Positions 8,623 to 16,883 of a stretch of DNA of 64,000 nt are shown one piece after another. The translations under genes were made by a program, and so were the position numbers. The first letter of the stretch is position 1; every line of letters starts with the position of its first letter. This stretch comes from Lentisphaeria bacterium. Its GTDB lineage: Bacteria; Verrucomicrobiota; Lentisphaeria; Victivallales; UBA1829. The notes under the pieces are model-generated. The model was not told where the DNA came from and made no database searches. It was given only the letters and a program-made list of their open reading frames with translations. Where the stretch lies: assembly GCA_003526375.1 (NCBI GenBank), contig DPDG01000077.1, positions 138,401 through 202,400 on the forward strand, read 5' to 3'.

Positions 8623-9694
8623 TTTTCTGTCCTTTCATCATTTGGCGGTTATGATTTCTTGCCGTGGATTCTCTGACGATCAGTCTGGATTTTACAAGAC
8701 GCATCAGCTCAAGCGACTGCGGATGTTCATGATTGTGGTCCAGCAGCTCCACCGCTGAACGGATATGCGCCTCCGCATCCGGATTGATCCCGGTCACGGA
8801 CGGATTGGAAAAACGTGCCAGTTCCGTATCGCCGATCGAAGTGACGGCAACGTCCTCCGGCACTCTTGCTCCATTCCGGCGCAGCGCCGAAAGCGCCCCG
8901 AACATCAGTTCATCCGTCAGGCAGATCAGGCCGTTGAACGAAGTTTCGCCCCACGCCTTGTTCACGGCTTCATATGCGGCTTCCACAGGTCCGCAGTCCG
9001 GACTTTCCGCCGTGATCGAGAGTTCCGGCGCATAATCTTTTCCCATGGTCCCCTGCCAGACTGCCTGCTGGAATTTCTGCAATTCCCGTGTCTCTCTGAC
9101 GGACAGCAGCGCGATTCTGCGGCATCCGACGCTCCGCAGGTGCGCAATCTGGGAGTTGATGACATCCACATCGTCGCAAAGCACCGATGGAATTCCCGTA
9201 TTGTAGGACATGGAGCTCAGGCGCACGAACAGCTCCGGACACTCCGCGAGTTCTCCGTTTCCCCCGTAATAAGCGACAATCGTCGGCTGTTTAAAACAGA
9301 TGCAGCTGCGGACCACCTCCGGATAACTCTCCTCATCCACGTAGATTACGCGCCCCGTCCGTCCCAGTTCTTTCGTAACGGCAAGAAACGCACGCTCCAG
9401 CGCCTTGTCGAACTCGGTGATCCGTTGGCGCCCCAGCAGCAGATTGACGGTCCGTTCCTGCCATGACGCCTGCAAAGGCTGGGCAAGATATGTTCCCGAT
9501 CCGATCCGTTTCTCCACGATTCCGGCGAGGACAAGATCGCGGAACGCACGGCGAATCGTTGCGATATTCACCGACAGCCGTTCTGCAAAATCCCGCTCCG
9601 ATGGCAGACGGTCTCCCACTTTGAAGCTGGAATGTGAAAATTCCTGCTTCAGACGCTCAAAAACCGCATAGTGTTTTAATTGGCTCTGCTTCAT
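8606..9694 (-). CDS. GntR-type DNA-binding regulator with LacI-like sensor domain (module 1)
   Basis: A 362-residue regulator. Residues about 5-75 form a GntR winged helix (KVGDRLPSERDFAERLSVNIATIRRAFRDLVLAGIVEKRIGSGTYL). The rest resembles a LacI/periplasmic-binding-protein sensor domain (LRSVGCRRIALLSVRE, FNGLICLTDELMFGALSALRRNGARVPEDVAVTSIGD, LARFSNPSVTGI). Such hybrids sense a sugar ligand. ATG 9694 has GAAAG upstream; an upstream TTG at 9709 is less likely. A palindrome lies between its -10 box and start (see 9727-9778), so autoregulation of the whole module is likely. The gene overlaps the prepilin-like gene by 17 bp. Confidence 0.88.
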   Translation of the reverse strand: MKQSQLKHYAVFERLKQEFSHSSFKVGDRLPSERDFAERLSVNIATIRRAFRDLVLAGIVEKRIGSGTYLAQPLQASWQERTVNLLLGRQRITEFDKALERAFLAVTKELGRTGRVIYVDEESYPEVVRSCICFKQPTIVAYYGGNGELAECPELFVRLSSMSYNTGIPSVLCDDVDVINSQIAHLRSVGCRRIALLSVRETRELQKFQQAVWQGTMGKDYAPELSITAESPDCGPVEAAYEAVNKAWGETSFNGLICLTDELMFGALSALRRNGARVPEDVAVTSIGDTELARFSNPSVTGINPDAEAHIRSAVELLDHNHEHPQSLELMRLVKSRLIVRESTARNHNRQMMKGQKNAEKQ

Positions 9695-9726
9695 CTGAAT
9701 AACTTTCAAGTTTTGTGATTTATTTT

Positions 9727-9778
9727 AGTGTTATGCATATCACTTCTATTATTATAAACATTTTGAAGAAAAAAACAA
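9727..9778 (-). promoter_or_regulatory. Module 1 promoter with palindromic operator candidate
   Basis: On the minus strand TTGTTT (9778-9773), a 16-base spacer and TATAAT (9756-9751) form a promoter. Seven bases further on is an 18-bp near-perfect palindrome AGTGTTATGCATATCACT (9727-9744, 16 of 18 positions symmetric). Its position near the transcription start fits a repressor site for the regulator encoded just downstream. Confidence 0.6.
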
Positions 9779-9930
9779 GAGGGAAAAATAAAAAAAACAG
9801 AAAAATTCAGAACTTCACGTCATGTGACACGGTTTTCTCCATTCCTGATTCTGAAGGCGGAGCCGGGGGCAACGGTTCTGCTTTCCGCTTCCGTGTGCAA
9901 TGACAATGCGATGCTCTGCATCGTGACAGC

Positions 9931-10977
9931 TCATTTCGGCGGTACCGCCACGGTGCCGCGGGAGATGAAAGAAGTAGGGATGATAATCCGCGACGGCGGC
10001 GTCTCCCCGCGCAGAACCAGATTCAGGTTGCTGCACAGCGAATTGACGATCTTTTCGCTGTTCTGGCTGACGCTGCTCAGGTTCAGGTCCTCGGACGTCA
10101 GCGTGTTGCCGAATCCGACCACCGAAAGGTCCTGCGGCACACGGATTCCGTTCTGTGCGCAATAGTTCATCACGCCCGATGCGATTGTGTCGTTGGAGCA
10201 GAATACCGCCGTCGGGATTTTCGTGCCTTTGAACAGTTCCCTTGCCGCGTAATATCCCCATTCCCGGCTCGGGTAACGCATTTTGACCAGATTTTTATCA
10301 TGCCGGATTCCGTGTTTTGCGAGGGCGTCGAGGAATCCGTTCAGGCGCTGTTCCCCGGTGAAATCATATTCGCTTCCGATATGTGCGATCCGGCGGTGCC
10401 CGTAGCTGATCAGATGTTCCGTCGCGGAAAAGGCGCCGGAATGGTCGTCGGTCACAATCTGCGGAATGGGAACATCCTCCATCGGAATATCGAAAAACAG
10501 AACGGGGATGCTCATCCGTCTGTAGTGTTCGGCGCAGAGACGGTTCGGGACTGCGATCAGCGCCAGAAACCCGGCTTTGTCGCAGTAATCCAGCAACTCC
10601 GTCTCCTTGAACTCCGAACCTCCGGTCAGATGGACCACCGGATGCATTTTATTGGATGCGATCATTTTTTCCACGGAAGAAAAGATTTTATAGTAAAAAA
10701 TTTCATCTTCGGGAAAAATGAACCCGATCAGATTGGAACGGCTGCGCTGAAGCGGAGCCGCTCCTGCGAAATTTCCCTTGCTGGCGATTGTATGGATGAT
10801 ATTTTTCTGCGCAAGCAGGCGCAGGGATTTGCGCACCGTGATGTGATTGCACTTGAAGTGCTCCGCAAGTTTGCGCTCCGAGGGCAGGCTGTCCCCCGAT
10901 TTCAGCTCCATGTCCTGCATGAGCTGCTGAATCGAGCCTGCCAGAGCGATATATTTTTCCGGTTTTCCTCTGTTCAT
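9931..10977 (-). CDS. GntR-type regulator with LacI-like sensor domain
   Basis: A 348-residue regulator with an N-terminal GntR winged helix (MELKSGDSLPSERKLAEHFKCNHITVRKSLRLLAQKNIIHT). The sensor part is clearly LacI-like (IVTDDHSGAFSATEHLISYGHRRIAHIGSE, PTAVFCSNDTIASGVMNYCAQNGIRVPQDLSVVGFGN). It follows a sugar-isomerase-like gene with a 6-bp gap and is presumably co-transcribed with it. Candidate palindromes related to TACCGRTA lie upstream of that operon. It probably controls the isomerase and perhaps the divergent M24-fold gene (inference). It is not part of a prepilin module. Confidence 0.88.
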   Translation of the reverse strand: MNRGKPEKYIALAGSIQQLMQDMELKSGDSLPSERKLAEHFKCNHITVRKSLRLLAQKNIIHTIASKGNFAGAAPLQRSRSNLIGFIFPEDEIFYYKIFSSVEKMIASNKMHPVVHLTGGSEFKETELLDYCDKAGFLALIAVPNRLCAEHYRRMSIPVLFFDIPMEDVPIPQIVTDDHSGAFSATEHLISYGHRRIAHIGSEYDFTGEQRLNGFLDALAKHGIRHDKNLVKMRYPSREWGYYAARELFKGTKIPTAVFCSNDTIASGVMNYCAQNGIRVPQDLSVVGFGNTLTSEDLNLSSVSQNSEKIVNSLCSNLNLVLRGETPPSRIIIPTSFISRGTVAVPPK

Positions 10978-10983
10978 GATTTC

Positions 10984-11859
10984 CTATGGCGTCTCAAACA
11001 GTTCGCTGAATTTGCCGCATATCCGGCTGATCGTATTATGATGCGGCGCGGTTTCGTTCTGGATGCATTGAAGGCGCGGCGCATGACTCAGGTTTTTTCT
11101 GATCTTCTCCCAGTCCACCGTGCCGTCGCCGGGCAACTTATGCTCGTCTTCCATGCCGTTGTTGTCGTGAAGATGGCAGTTCACCAGCCACGGACTGAAT
11201 TTCCCGATCAGATTCTCTTCCCACTCCACGGGAATTCCGAGATCATCCCATATCGGAGGCACGCAGGAACGTCCCGGAAAAGACATGCCTTTTTCCATCA
11301 GGTTGCCGTGTCCGGAATCGTAGCACAATCCCAGATTCGGAGAATGGAAATGCTCCATGACCCGCAGCAGCCGGCGGCTGTGGTTCAGCGGCGTCCATTG
11401 GTTTTCCAGCGCGAGGATTACGCCATTCCTTTCCGCATCCGGCAGAAGTTCCTCCAGAGAGCGGATCAGCATTCCGTAATAATCGTCCAGCGCCAGATTT
11501 TTCCCGAAGATGCTGTTAAGGGTGTTTCCCGTATGAAAGGTCATGGTCTTCACGCCGAATGCGGCGCAGAGCCGGATGGAGATGCGGTGGCGCAGGATTA
11601 CGGTATCGTGCCACTGTTCCAGAGGCATTCCGGGGTCTTCCCATGTGCCCCAGAGAGCGTGGGCGTCCATGAAGTCCAGCCCGAAAGCCTTCATGTCTTC
11701 GTGAAAATCCAGAAGATACCGGATTGACTTCATTCCTTCTCCCAGAAGCCCGCTGGTCAGGACCAGATGCCGCGCGCCTGCCTCGGCGAATTCGCGCATA
11801 TGTTTTTTCTGATCTTCCCGAGATTCAATCCATGAATAACAGTGTGTCAGTGGCTTCAT
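10984..11859 (-). CDS. Sugar phosphate isomerase/epimerase-like TIM-barrel protein
   Basis: A 291-residue protein of the xylose-isomerase-like TIM-barrel superfamily (AP endonuclease family 2). Probable metal-site segments are visible: GVILALENQWTP (Glu), NLGLCYDSGHGNL (Asp and His), PWLVNCHLHDN (His) and a late Glu (CIQNETAPHH). ATG 11859 is preceded by an excellent GGAGGAGAT; the frame extends five codons further but that ATG lies within the ribosome-binding site. Members isomerise or epimerise keto-sugars, inositols or sugar acids, so the substrate cannot be set from sequence. It is followed by its probable regulator at 10977. Confidence 0.82.
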   Translation of the reverse strand: MKPLTHCYSWIESREDQKKHMREFAEAGARHLVLTSGLLGEGMKSIRYLLDFHEDMKAFGLDFMDAHALWGTWEDPGMPLEQWHDTVILRHRISIRLCAAFGVKTMTFHTGNTLNSIFGKNLALDDYYGMLIRSLEELLPDAERNGVILALENQWTPLNHSRRLLRVMEHFHSPNLGLCYDSGHGNLMEKGMSFPGRSCVPPIWDDLGIPVEWEENLIGKFSPWLVNCHLHDNNGMEDEHKLPGDGTVDWEKIRKNLSHAPRLQCIQNETAPHHNTISRICGKFSELFETP

Positions 11860-11889
11860 TTCATCTCCTCCCATGTGATGTCCTGAGCC

Positions 11890-11946
11890 AATATAACATT
11901 TCAGAGAATAAAATCAAGAGCTCGCAATAAATATACCGATATATTT
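11890..11946 (-). promoter_or_regulatory. Promoter of the isomerase-regulator operon with upstream palindrome
   Basis: On the minus strand TTGATT (11917-11912), a 16-base spacer and TATATT (11895-11890) form a promoter. Upstream of the -35 lies an 18-bp palindrome AAATATACCGATATATTT (11929-11946, 16 of 18 symmetric). Confidence 0.5.
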
Positions 11947-11978
11947 CATAACTCTCTTTTACATTCAAAAGTATTTTT

Positions 11979-12045
11979 TACCGGTATAAAAAATCATATT
12001 TTTTGCCGGAATGTCCTTGATTCGGCTTTTTGAATGTTCTATATT
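11979..12045 (+). promoter_or_regulatory. Promoter of the M24-fold gene with TACCGGTA palindrome
   Basis: TTGATT (12017-12022), a 17-base spacer and TATATT (12040-12045) precede the gene starting at 12089. The perfect 8-bp palindrome TACCGGTA (11979-11986) matches the core of the palindrome at 11934-11941 (TACCGATA), so one regulator may act on both divergent promoters. Confidence 0.5.
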
Positions 12046-12088
12046 CTTTCTCAGGAAAAAATTCAACCCCAAATCAAGGAGAATGAAA

Positions 12089-13255
12089 ATGGCGTCAATT
12101 CCGAAACAGGAGTATTTCGACAGAATCGCGAAACTTCAGGCGAACATGAAGAAAGCGGGTCTTGATGCGTGCCTTGTACACGGCACGGAGTCCGACTTTG
12201 CCAATGTCCGTTACCTGACAGAGTACTGGCCGACATTTGAACAGGCCGGCGTGTTTGTTCCTGCGGAGGGCGAAGCGATCCTGCTGATCGGTCCCGAAAG
12301 CCTGAAATATGCACAGGGCCGCAGTGTGGTTCCGAACATCATGCAGCTGCTGGTTTACCGTGAATCCGCCGAGCCGGATTACCCCGGCATTCCGCTGGCA
12401 ACGTTTGCCGATGTCGCCAAAAAAGGCATGGGCAAAAAGAAATTGAAGAAACTCGGTCTGGTCGGAACCGCCGTCATGACGAAGCCCACGCTGGATGCTC
12501 TGGCTGCCCAGCTGCCGGATGTGACGCTTGTCCCTGCGGATGAAGTGTTCCGTCCGCTCCGCTGGATCAAGAGCGAGAATGAGCTTGCCTGCCACCGCAA
12601 AGCTTTTAAGGTTGCGGAGAAAGCCGTTCAGGCGATGCTTGACGAGATGAAGCCCGGCATGACCGAGTTTCAGGCGATCGGTATCGCACAGCGTGAGATC
12701 TATGCAAACGGCGGCGAATACGAAGGTCACAGCCTGTACTGTTTCGGCGGCGACCGCACCAGCAACGGCATCAGCCGTCCCACCGGCGCCAAACTCAGGA
12801 AAAATGAGATCATTCAGCTGAACATCGGCGCCAGAGTCGGCGGTTACAGCTCCTCCATCGGACTGCCTGTCTGGTTCGGAAAGCTCCCGAAAGAACAGCT
12901 GGCCCTGGTCGAATTCGGACTGCGCGCCCATAAATACACTTTTGAGCTGATCAAAGCCGGAGTGGAGGCATCCAGCATTGCCAAGAAATACACTCAGTGG
13001 GGATGCGATCAGGGATGGGGCGACTACATGCTTTACGGTCCGGTCCACGGTCTCGGCATCATGGAGACGGAGAGTCCCTGGATCGAAACCACCAGCAAAT
13101 ACAAGCTTCAGGAAAACATGACTTATCAGATCGACACGTTCTTCACCGGCAACGGTTACGGACTCCGCTGGGAACGCGGCTGCATCGTTACCAAGGACGG
13201 TTGTGAGCTGATGTCCAAGAAATTCATGTCCATGGATTGCTGCAAGCTCGACTGA
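12089..13255 (+). CDS. M24/creatinase-fold protein lacking most metal ligands
   Basis: A 388-residue protein with the two-domain architecture of Xaa-Pro peptidase and creatinase: an N-terminal creatinase domain (1-160) and a pita-bread C-terminal domain. Of the five usual metal ligands (D, D, H, E, E) the aligned residues are Asn245 (QLNIGA), Ser256 (GYSSSIG), His320 (GPVHGLG), Asp349 (YQIDTFF) and Glu362 (RWERG). A normal dinuclear metallopeptidase site is therefore unlikely; creatinase itself works without metal. Start 12089 has AAGGAG at good spacing, whereas ATG 12083 is too close. The gene is divergent from a sugar isomerase-regulator operon. The reaction is unknown. A strong terminator follows. 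Confidence 0.8.
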   Translation: MASIPKQEYFDRIAKLQANMKKAGLDACLVHGTESDFANVRYLTEYWPTFEQAGVFVPAEGEAILLIGPESLKYAQGRSVVPNIMQLLVYRESAEPDYPGIPLATFADVAKKGMGKKKLKKLGLVGTAVMTKPTLDALAAQLPDVTLVPADEVFRPLRWIKSENELACHRKAFKVAEKAVQAMLDEMKPGMTEFQAIGIAQREIYANGGEYEGHSLYCFGGDRTSNGISRPTGAKLRKNEIIQLNIGARVGGYSSSIGLPVWFGKLPKEQLALVEFGLRAHKYTFELIKAGVEASSIAKKYTQWGCDQGWGDYMLYGPVHGLGIMETESPWIETTSKYKLQENMTYQIDTFFTGNGYGLRWERGCIVTKDGCELMSKKFMSMDCCKLD

Positions 13256-13283
13256 TTCTGCCGGGACGGCAATCAGGAAAATG

Positions 13284-13321
13284 AAAAAGCTCCGGAGTTC
13301 AAATGAATTCCGGAGCTTTTT
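13284..13321. terminator. Bidirectional rho-independent terminator
   Basis: AAAAAGCTCCGGAGTTC and its exact inverse GAATTCCGGAGCTTTTT flank a 4-base loop, with A and T tracts on the two sides. It separates the converging genes at 12089-13255 and 13375-13830. Confidence 0.9.
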
Positions 13322-13374
13322 CTGTGTTATTACTGAAATGCGGAACCAGATAAAATGACGTTCCCGTTTTGAGG

Positions 13375-13830
13375 TCAGTTCTTTTTGAATGTATCTCCGC
13401 CAAAGCCATCGGTAGATTTTGCCGCTGTCTTTGCACTGGCGGCTTTGGCTGCCGCTTCCTCTTTTTTCTTGCGTGCCTCTTCATCGGCAAGGAATTTTTT
13501 CATCCGGGCTTTTCTCTCGTTTTCGCGTTTCTTTTTTTCTGCTGCCGCCTGTCGTGCCTGTTTTGCCTTGAGAGCTTTCTTTTGTGCGGCTTCCCGTTTT
13601 TTAGCGGGAATTTCCTTCTCATATTTTGCGATTTTTTCCTTGTATTCGTCAGGGAATTCCTTGACAGGAATTACAGCCTTGCCGTTTTCATGAAAAATCA
13701 GAATTCCATTGGGAGCTGCTCCCATGATCGCAAAACTTTTATAGACTTTTCCGGACTTTGTGGTAAGGTCATCCGCCGATACTCCTGCCGCAAGAGCCGC
13801 GACAGCCAAAATAAACAACAGTTTTTTCAT
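13375..13830 (-). CDS. Small exported Lys/Ala/Glu-rich coiled-coil protein
   Basis: A 151-residue protein with a signal peptide (MKKLLFILAVAALAAGVSA, cleavage before DD). A short segment follows (LTTKSGKVYKSFAIMG, ILIFHENGKAVIPVKEFP) that looks like a small beta domain. From about residue 63 to 140 there is a highly charged helix of Lys, Ala, Glu and Arg, likely a coiled coil. The last residues are Gly/Thr-rich. No catalytic motif is seen. The same layout is common among small exported proteins of PVC bacteria, but the role is unknown. It is monocistronic, converging on the M24-fold gene. Confidence 0.75.
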   Translation of the reverse strand: MKKLLFILAVAALAAGVSADDLTTKSGKVYKSFAIMGAAPNGILIFHENGKAVIPVKEFPDEYKEKIAKYEKEIPAKKREAAQKKALKAKQARQAAAEKKKRENERKARMKKFLADEEARKKKEEAAAKAASAKTAAKSTDGFGGDTFKKN

Positions 13831-13980
13831 ATAGGCATCTCCATAATTTTTAAGATGTTATATATTAGACTTCAAACAATCTTTTTTCAAGCGGTTTGGA
13901 GGGACATTTTCCAAAAAAAGATGATGGAACACCGGCGCCGGATGGAAAAACGCAAAGCCCGGAGGAGACACAGCATGAAG

Positions 13981-14020
13981 AAAAAGGGAAAGACGGAATC
14001 GGTTCCGGCTCTGTCTTCCC
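13981..14020 (-). terminator. Rho-independent terminator of the xylanase gene
   Basis: On the minus strand an 11-12-bp stem (GGGAAGACAGA / GGAATC..GTCTTTCCC, one bulge) is followed by TTTTT. It lies 52 bp past the xylanase stop. The rest of the 13831-14071 spacer shows no gene. Confidence 0.65.
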
Positions 14021-14071
14021 CTGAAAATCCGTTATGTTCCTGATTTTTGAACTGTCGTGCAAGGGTGTGCG

Positions 14072-15394
14072 TCAGATTTCAAATGTGAATTCGTTGGCGC
14101 GTCCTTTCTGGAGTTTGATCTGTTTGCGGATTGCACCGGAATCCGTCTTGATCGTCACGTCATAATCCCCGTAGAATCCGCGGAAATAGTTGTTCTTTTC
14201 ACTGGAACAGGTGATTTTTCCTTCGCTGTGCCACTCTTTCCTGATCAGATGCTCCAGCGTTTTGTATGCCGGCTTCGGCTGAAGGTTTTCGTCCAGCAGG
14301 CCGCCGAGATAGACGTTTTCATTCCACTGGGGGTGTTTGGGGTTGCGGAAGGCTGTATTGTCGATCAGGTTCCAGTAGATGATGCTCTGCGTTCCCGGAT
14401 GGCTGAACCAGATTTTGTAGAGGCGCTCCGCCATCTGCGCCTGGAATTCAAGGCGTCCGTCTCCCAGAGCCTCATGCGCGGTCAGCGTGATTTCCGAGAT
14501 GTTGAACGGGATTCCGAGCTTTGCATACTGATCCATGCAGTCGTAGAGAAGCGACGGATTCAACTTCGTTTTGCTCCATGCTTCCACCATTTGTTCCGGC
14601 TTGCATCCGAACAGATGATACTGAAGACCGAGGCAGTCTACCTTTCTTCCGCTCAGCAGCAGATTTTTGACCAGCATGTAAATTCCCGTATAATTGCCGT
14701 GCGGAAAATCGAAACACGCATAGTCGTTGTAGTTGAGCGTGCAGGACTGCGGCAGATATTTCATCGCAATATCGAAGGCGAATTCGACATGCCCCGGAGG
14801 AAGCTGCGGATTCTTCGGGTCGAAATAAACCGCTTCATTGACCACATCCCAGTTGCGGATGCGGTCGCCGTAACGCTGTGCGATCTCTCTGACACGCTGT
14901 TCCCAGCGCAGTTTCAGCATCGCGTCGTCCGCCGCGAGCCATTCCGGGATGAATGCATGCCACATGAGCGGATGTCCCTTCGGAGTGATTCCATACCTGT
15001 CGCAGAATTCAAGGCATTCGTCTGTGTTCGGGCGGCGGTAGACATACGGTGAACTCTTGTCGAAACGCGGTTTGCCGTCCTCCACTTCCAGGTCGGACCA
15101 GTAGAACGGCACGACAGCGAGATTGAAAAGATTGGAGAACATGGCGTCATGCGCCGCATTCTTTTCCGCCTCCCTGAACTGGTTGATCATGAATCCGTTG
15201 CATCCGAACTCAAACTGATGTTTTGTCTGTTTGAGTTCGATTTCCGCATTCCTGATCTCTGTGCCGTCCTTGCCGAGCAGAGTGAATTTTGCAGTTCCCT
15301 TGCGGTGAAGTTCGATTCCATGTTTGATTCTCGCTTCGATTTCCGGATTCTCCTCCAGCAGATTCTTGCTCAGACCTTTGATGATCTCATTCAT
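14072..15394 (-). CDS. GH10 endo-1,4-beta-xylanase
   Basis: A 440-residue glycoside hydrolase family 10 enzyme that cleaves internal xylan bonds with retention of configuration. The acid/base is Glu187 in NWDVVNEAV and the nucleophile Glu301 in FNISEITLT. The substrate-binding motif GHPLMWH (about 140-146) is also typical. About 50 N-terminal residues form a small beta segment, and the last 50 (TCSSEKNNYFRGFYGDYDVTI) form a beta appendage. No signal peptide is visible, which is unusual for a polymer-acting xylanase and suggests either cytoplasmic xylo-oligosaccharide cleavage or an unrecognised export route. GGGAGA precedes ATG 15394. A strong promoter with an operator candidate lies upstream. 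Confidence 0.92.
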   Translation of the reverse strand: MNEIIKGLSKNLLEENPEIEARIKHGIELHRKGTAKFTLLGKDGTEIRNAEIELKQTKHQFEFGCNGFMINQFREAEKNAAHDAMFSNLFNLAVVPFYWSDLEVEDGKPRFDKSSPYVYRRPNTDECLEFCDRYGITPKGHPLMWHAFIPEWLAADDAMLKLRWEQRVREIAQRYGDRIRNWDVVNEAVYFDPKNPQLPPGHVEFAFDIAMKYLPQSCTLNYNDYACFDFPHGNYTGIYMLVKNLLLSGRKVDCLGLQYHLFGCKPEQMVEAWSKTKLNPSLLYDCMDQYAKLGIPFNISEITLTAHEALGDGRLEFQAQMAERLYKIWFSHPGTQSIIYWNLIDNTAFRNPKHPQWNENVYLGGLLDENLQPKPAYKTLEHLIRKEWHSEGKITCSSEKNNYFRGFYGDYDVTIKTDSGAIRKQIKLQKGRANEFTFEI

Positions 15395-15424
15395 TTCCGA
15401 TCTCCCTGTTAGATTGAAAAAACA

Positions 15425-15475
15425 AATTGTTTACGTTAACAATTTTAATATAAGCTTTGGAAAAAGATTAGTCAA
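15425..15475 (-). promoter_or_regulatory. Xylanase promoter with LacI-type operator candidate at the start site
   Basis: On the minus strand TTGACT (15475-15470), a 17-base spacer and TATATT (15452-15447) form a strong promoter. Immediately downstream lies AATTGTTTACGTTAACAATT (15425-15444), symmetric except for one pair, with a central ACGT. Its overlap with the expected +1 fits a repressor site. The remaining 15476-15713 stretch has no gene; it is AT-rich with no further clear signal. Confidence 0.7.
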
Positions 15476-15713
15476 TGGAGATTTCTGCAAAAAAAAAGAT
15501 TTTTTCAGAGTAATAAATCGGTATTGCATCATATTGCTGGAAATGTCGATCCTGTTTCTGGAGATTGGGGGCTTGCATCCGCTTTTCCGCATGTTCATCC
15601 ATCAAGCTTGAAACGGAGTGTTTTCTTTCAGCGCTTATTTTTTTCTGAAAAATCTGACTATACTTTTGAATTTGAAATGTCATTATCCAGTTTTTTTCCA
15701 TCATTTTGGGCTA

Positions 15714-15741
15714 TTGTCATTTTATGATTTTATTATATAAT
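15714..15741 (+). promoter_or_regulatory. Module 2 promoter
   Basis: TTGTCA (15714-15719), a 16-base spacer and TATAAT (15736-15741), ending 20 bp before the regulator's start codon. Confidence 0.7.
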
Positions 15742-15761
15742 TATAAGCAGGTGAAGCAGAT

Positions 15762-16868
15762 ATGGACATGAGAATGAGGCGGGAAAAGTCAAGAAAATAC
15801 TCTGAGCGCGATGTCGCGGCATCCATCGAAGAGGAGATTGTCGGGAACGAGATGGTTCCCGGAATCCGGCTTCCGTCTGCATCGCAAATTGCAAAACAGT
15901 ACGCGGTTTCCCTGAAGACAGCGGATCGTGCATTGTGTCGTCTCGCGGCAAAGGGACTGATCAGCCGCGTGCGGGGCAGCGGCAGTTTCGTGCGGGCGAA
16001 CCGGCTGGCAGCGGAGAGACTTCGTGTCGCATTTGTGCACTGGCTCTGTCCTGACGGCATTCCCGAGCTGAATTATGCAGCTTTTACGGTATTCATAGAA
16101 CAGGTCTGCCGTCTGCTGGAAGATCATGGATTTTCCTATGAGCTCTTCGTGGAGAATCGACCGCCTCATGCCTTGAAGGTTCAGTCTTCGCTGCTGAAAC
16201 ATGATGTGATCATTGCGCCTGCGGGAATGCTTGAGGTCGCCGAGGATTTTCTCCTGCATGTAAAACAGCAGGTGATCCTGTATGCGGATGACGCCGTGAA
16301 TTACGGGTCGTGGAATCAGGTGGTGTATGATTACCGTCCGGCTTTTTTAACGGCGCTGAAATATTGCTGGGAGAAGGGATACCGCAAATTTTTCCTCGCG
16401 GGGAATGATTGCGTGACGCATCACCGGCGTCTGGGTGCATTGCTTGAGGCTGGGAGAAAACTGGGACTTTCCGATTCCGCGTTTCATGTCCATTACCCTG
16501 AAAACGGCATCATTTCTTCGGCGATGCTGGCGGGCGCGAAGTGTGCCCGTTACTATCTGGAACGGAAACTGACGGATCACGTAATCATTTCTCCCAGCGA
16601 TTTCATCACATATGGCATGATTGATGTTTTTTCCTCCGCGGGACTGTCCTGCGGAAAAGATTTTCAGTTGATCAGTTACGATAATCTGGAGGGGCGTCTT
16701 GAGAACGACCGTTTCAAGCTGAACCTGAACGCGATCACTCACCCGATGGCGGCTCATGCGGAGGCGATCATTGCGATGTTGGAGAACCTGACCCGGAATC
16801 AATCCCGGAACTATTTTCAGACTTATTTTACCCCGGCAACGGAATTTATCATAAGAAATATCATCTGA
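15762..16868 (+). CDS. GntR-type regulator with LacI-like sensor domain (module 2)
   Basis: A 368-residue regulator. The N-terminal winged helix (ERDVAASIEEEIVGNEMVPGIRLPSASQIAKQYAVSLKTADRALCRLAAKGLISRVRGSGSFV) is GntR-type. The rest is a periplasmic-binding-protein-like sensor domain (CWEKGYRKFFLAGND, DHVIISPSDFITYGMIDVFSSAGLSCGKDFQLISYDN). It is the first gene of a four-gene plus-strand operon and is followed after 15 bp by the prepilin-like gene. It may also regulate the divergent xylanase, whose promoter is 270 bp away (inference). Confidence 0.86.
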   Translation: MDMRMRREKSRKYSERDVAASIEEEIVGNEMVPGIRLPSASQIAKQYAVSLKTADRALCRLAAKGLISRVRGSGSFVRANRLAAERLRVAFVHWLCPDGIPELNYAAFTVFIEQVCRLLEDHGFSYELFVENRPPHALKVQSSLLKHDVIIAPAGMLEVAEDFLLHVKQQVILYADDAVNYGSWNQVVYDYRPAFLTALKYCWEKGYRKFFLAGNDCVTHHRRLGALLEAGRKLGLSDSAFHVHYPENGIISSAMLAGAKCARYYLERKLTDHVIISPSDFITYGMIDVFSSAGLSCGKDFQLISYDNLEGRLENDRFKLNLNAITHPMAAHAEAIIAMLENLTRNQSRNYFQTYFTPATEFIIRNII

Positions 16869-16883
16869 CAGAAGGAGGTTGTT

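Noticed and set aside
10300..11727. 475-codon plus-strand open frame
   Set aside because: It runs antisense to the regulator and isomerase genes, which both have clear motifs and ribosome-binding sites.
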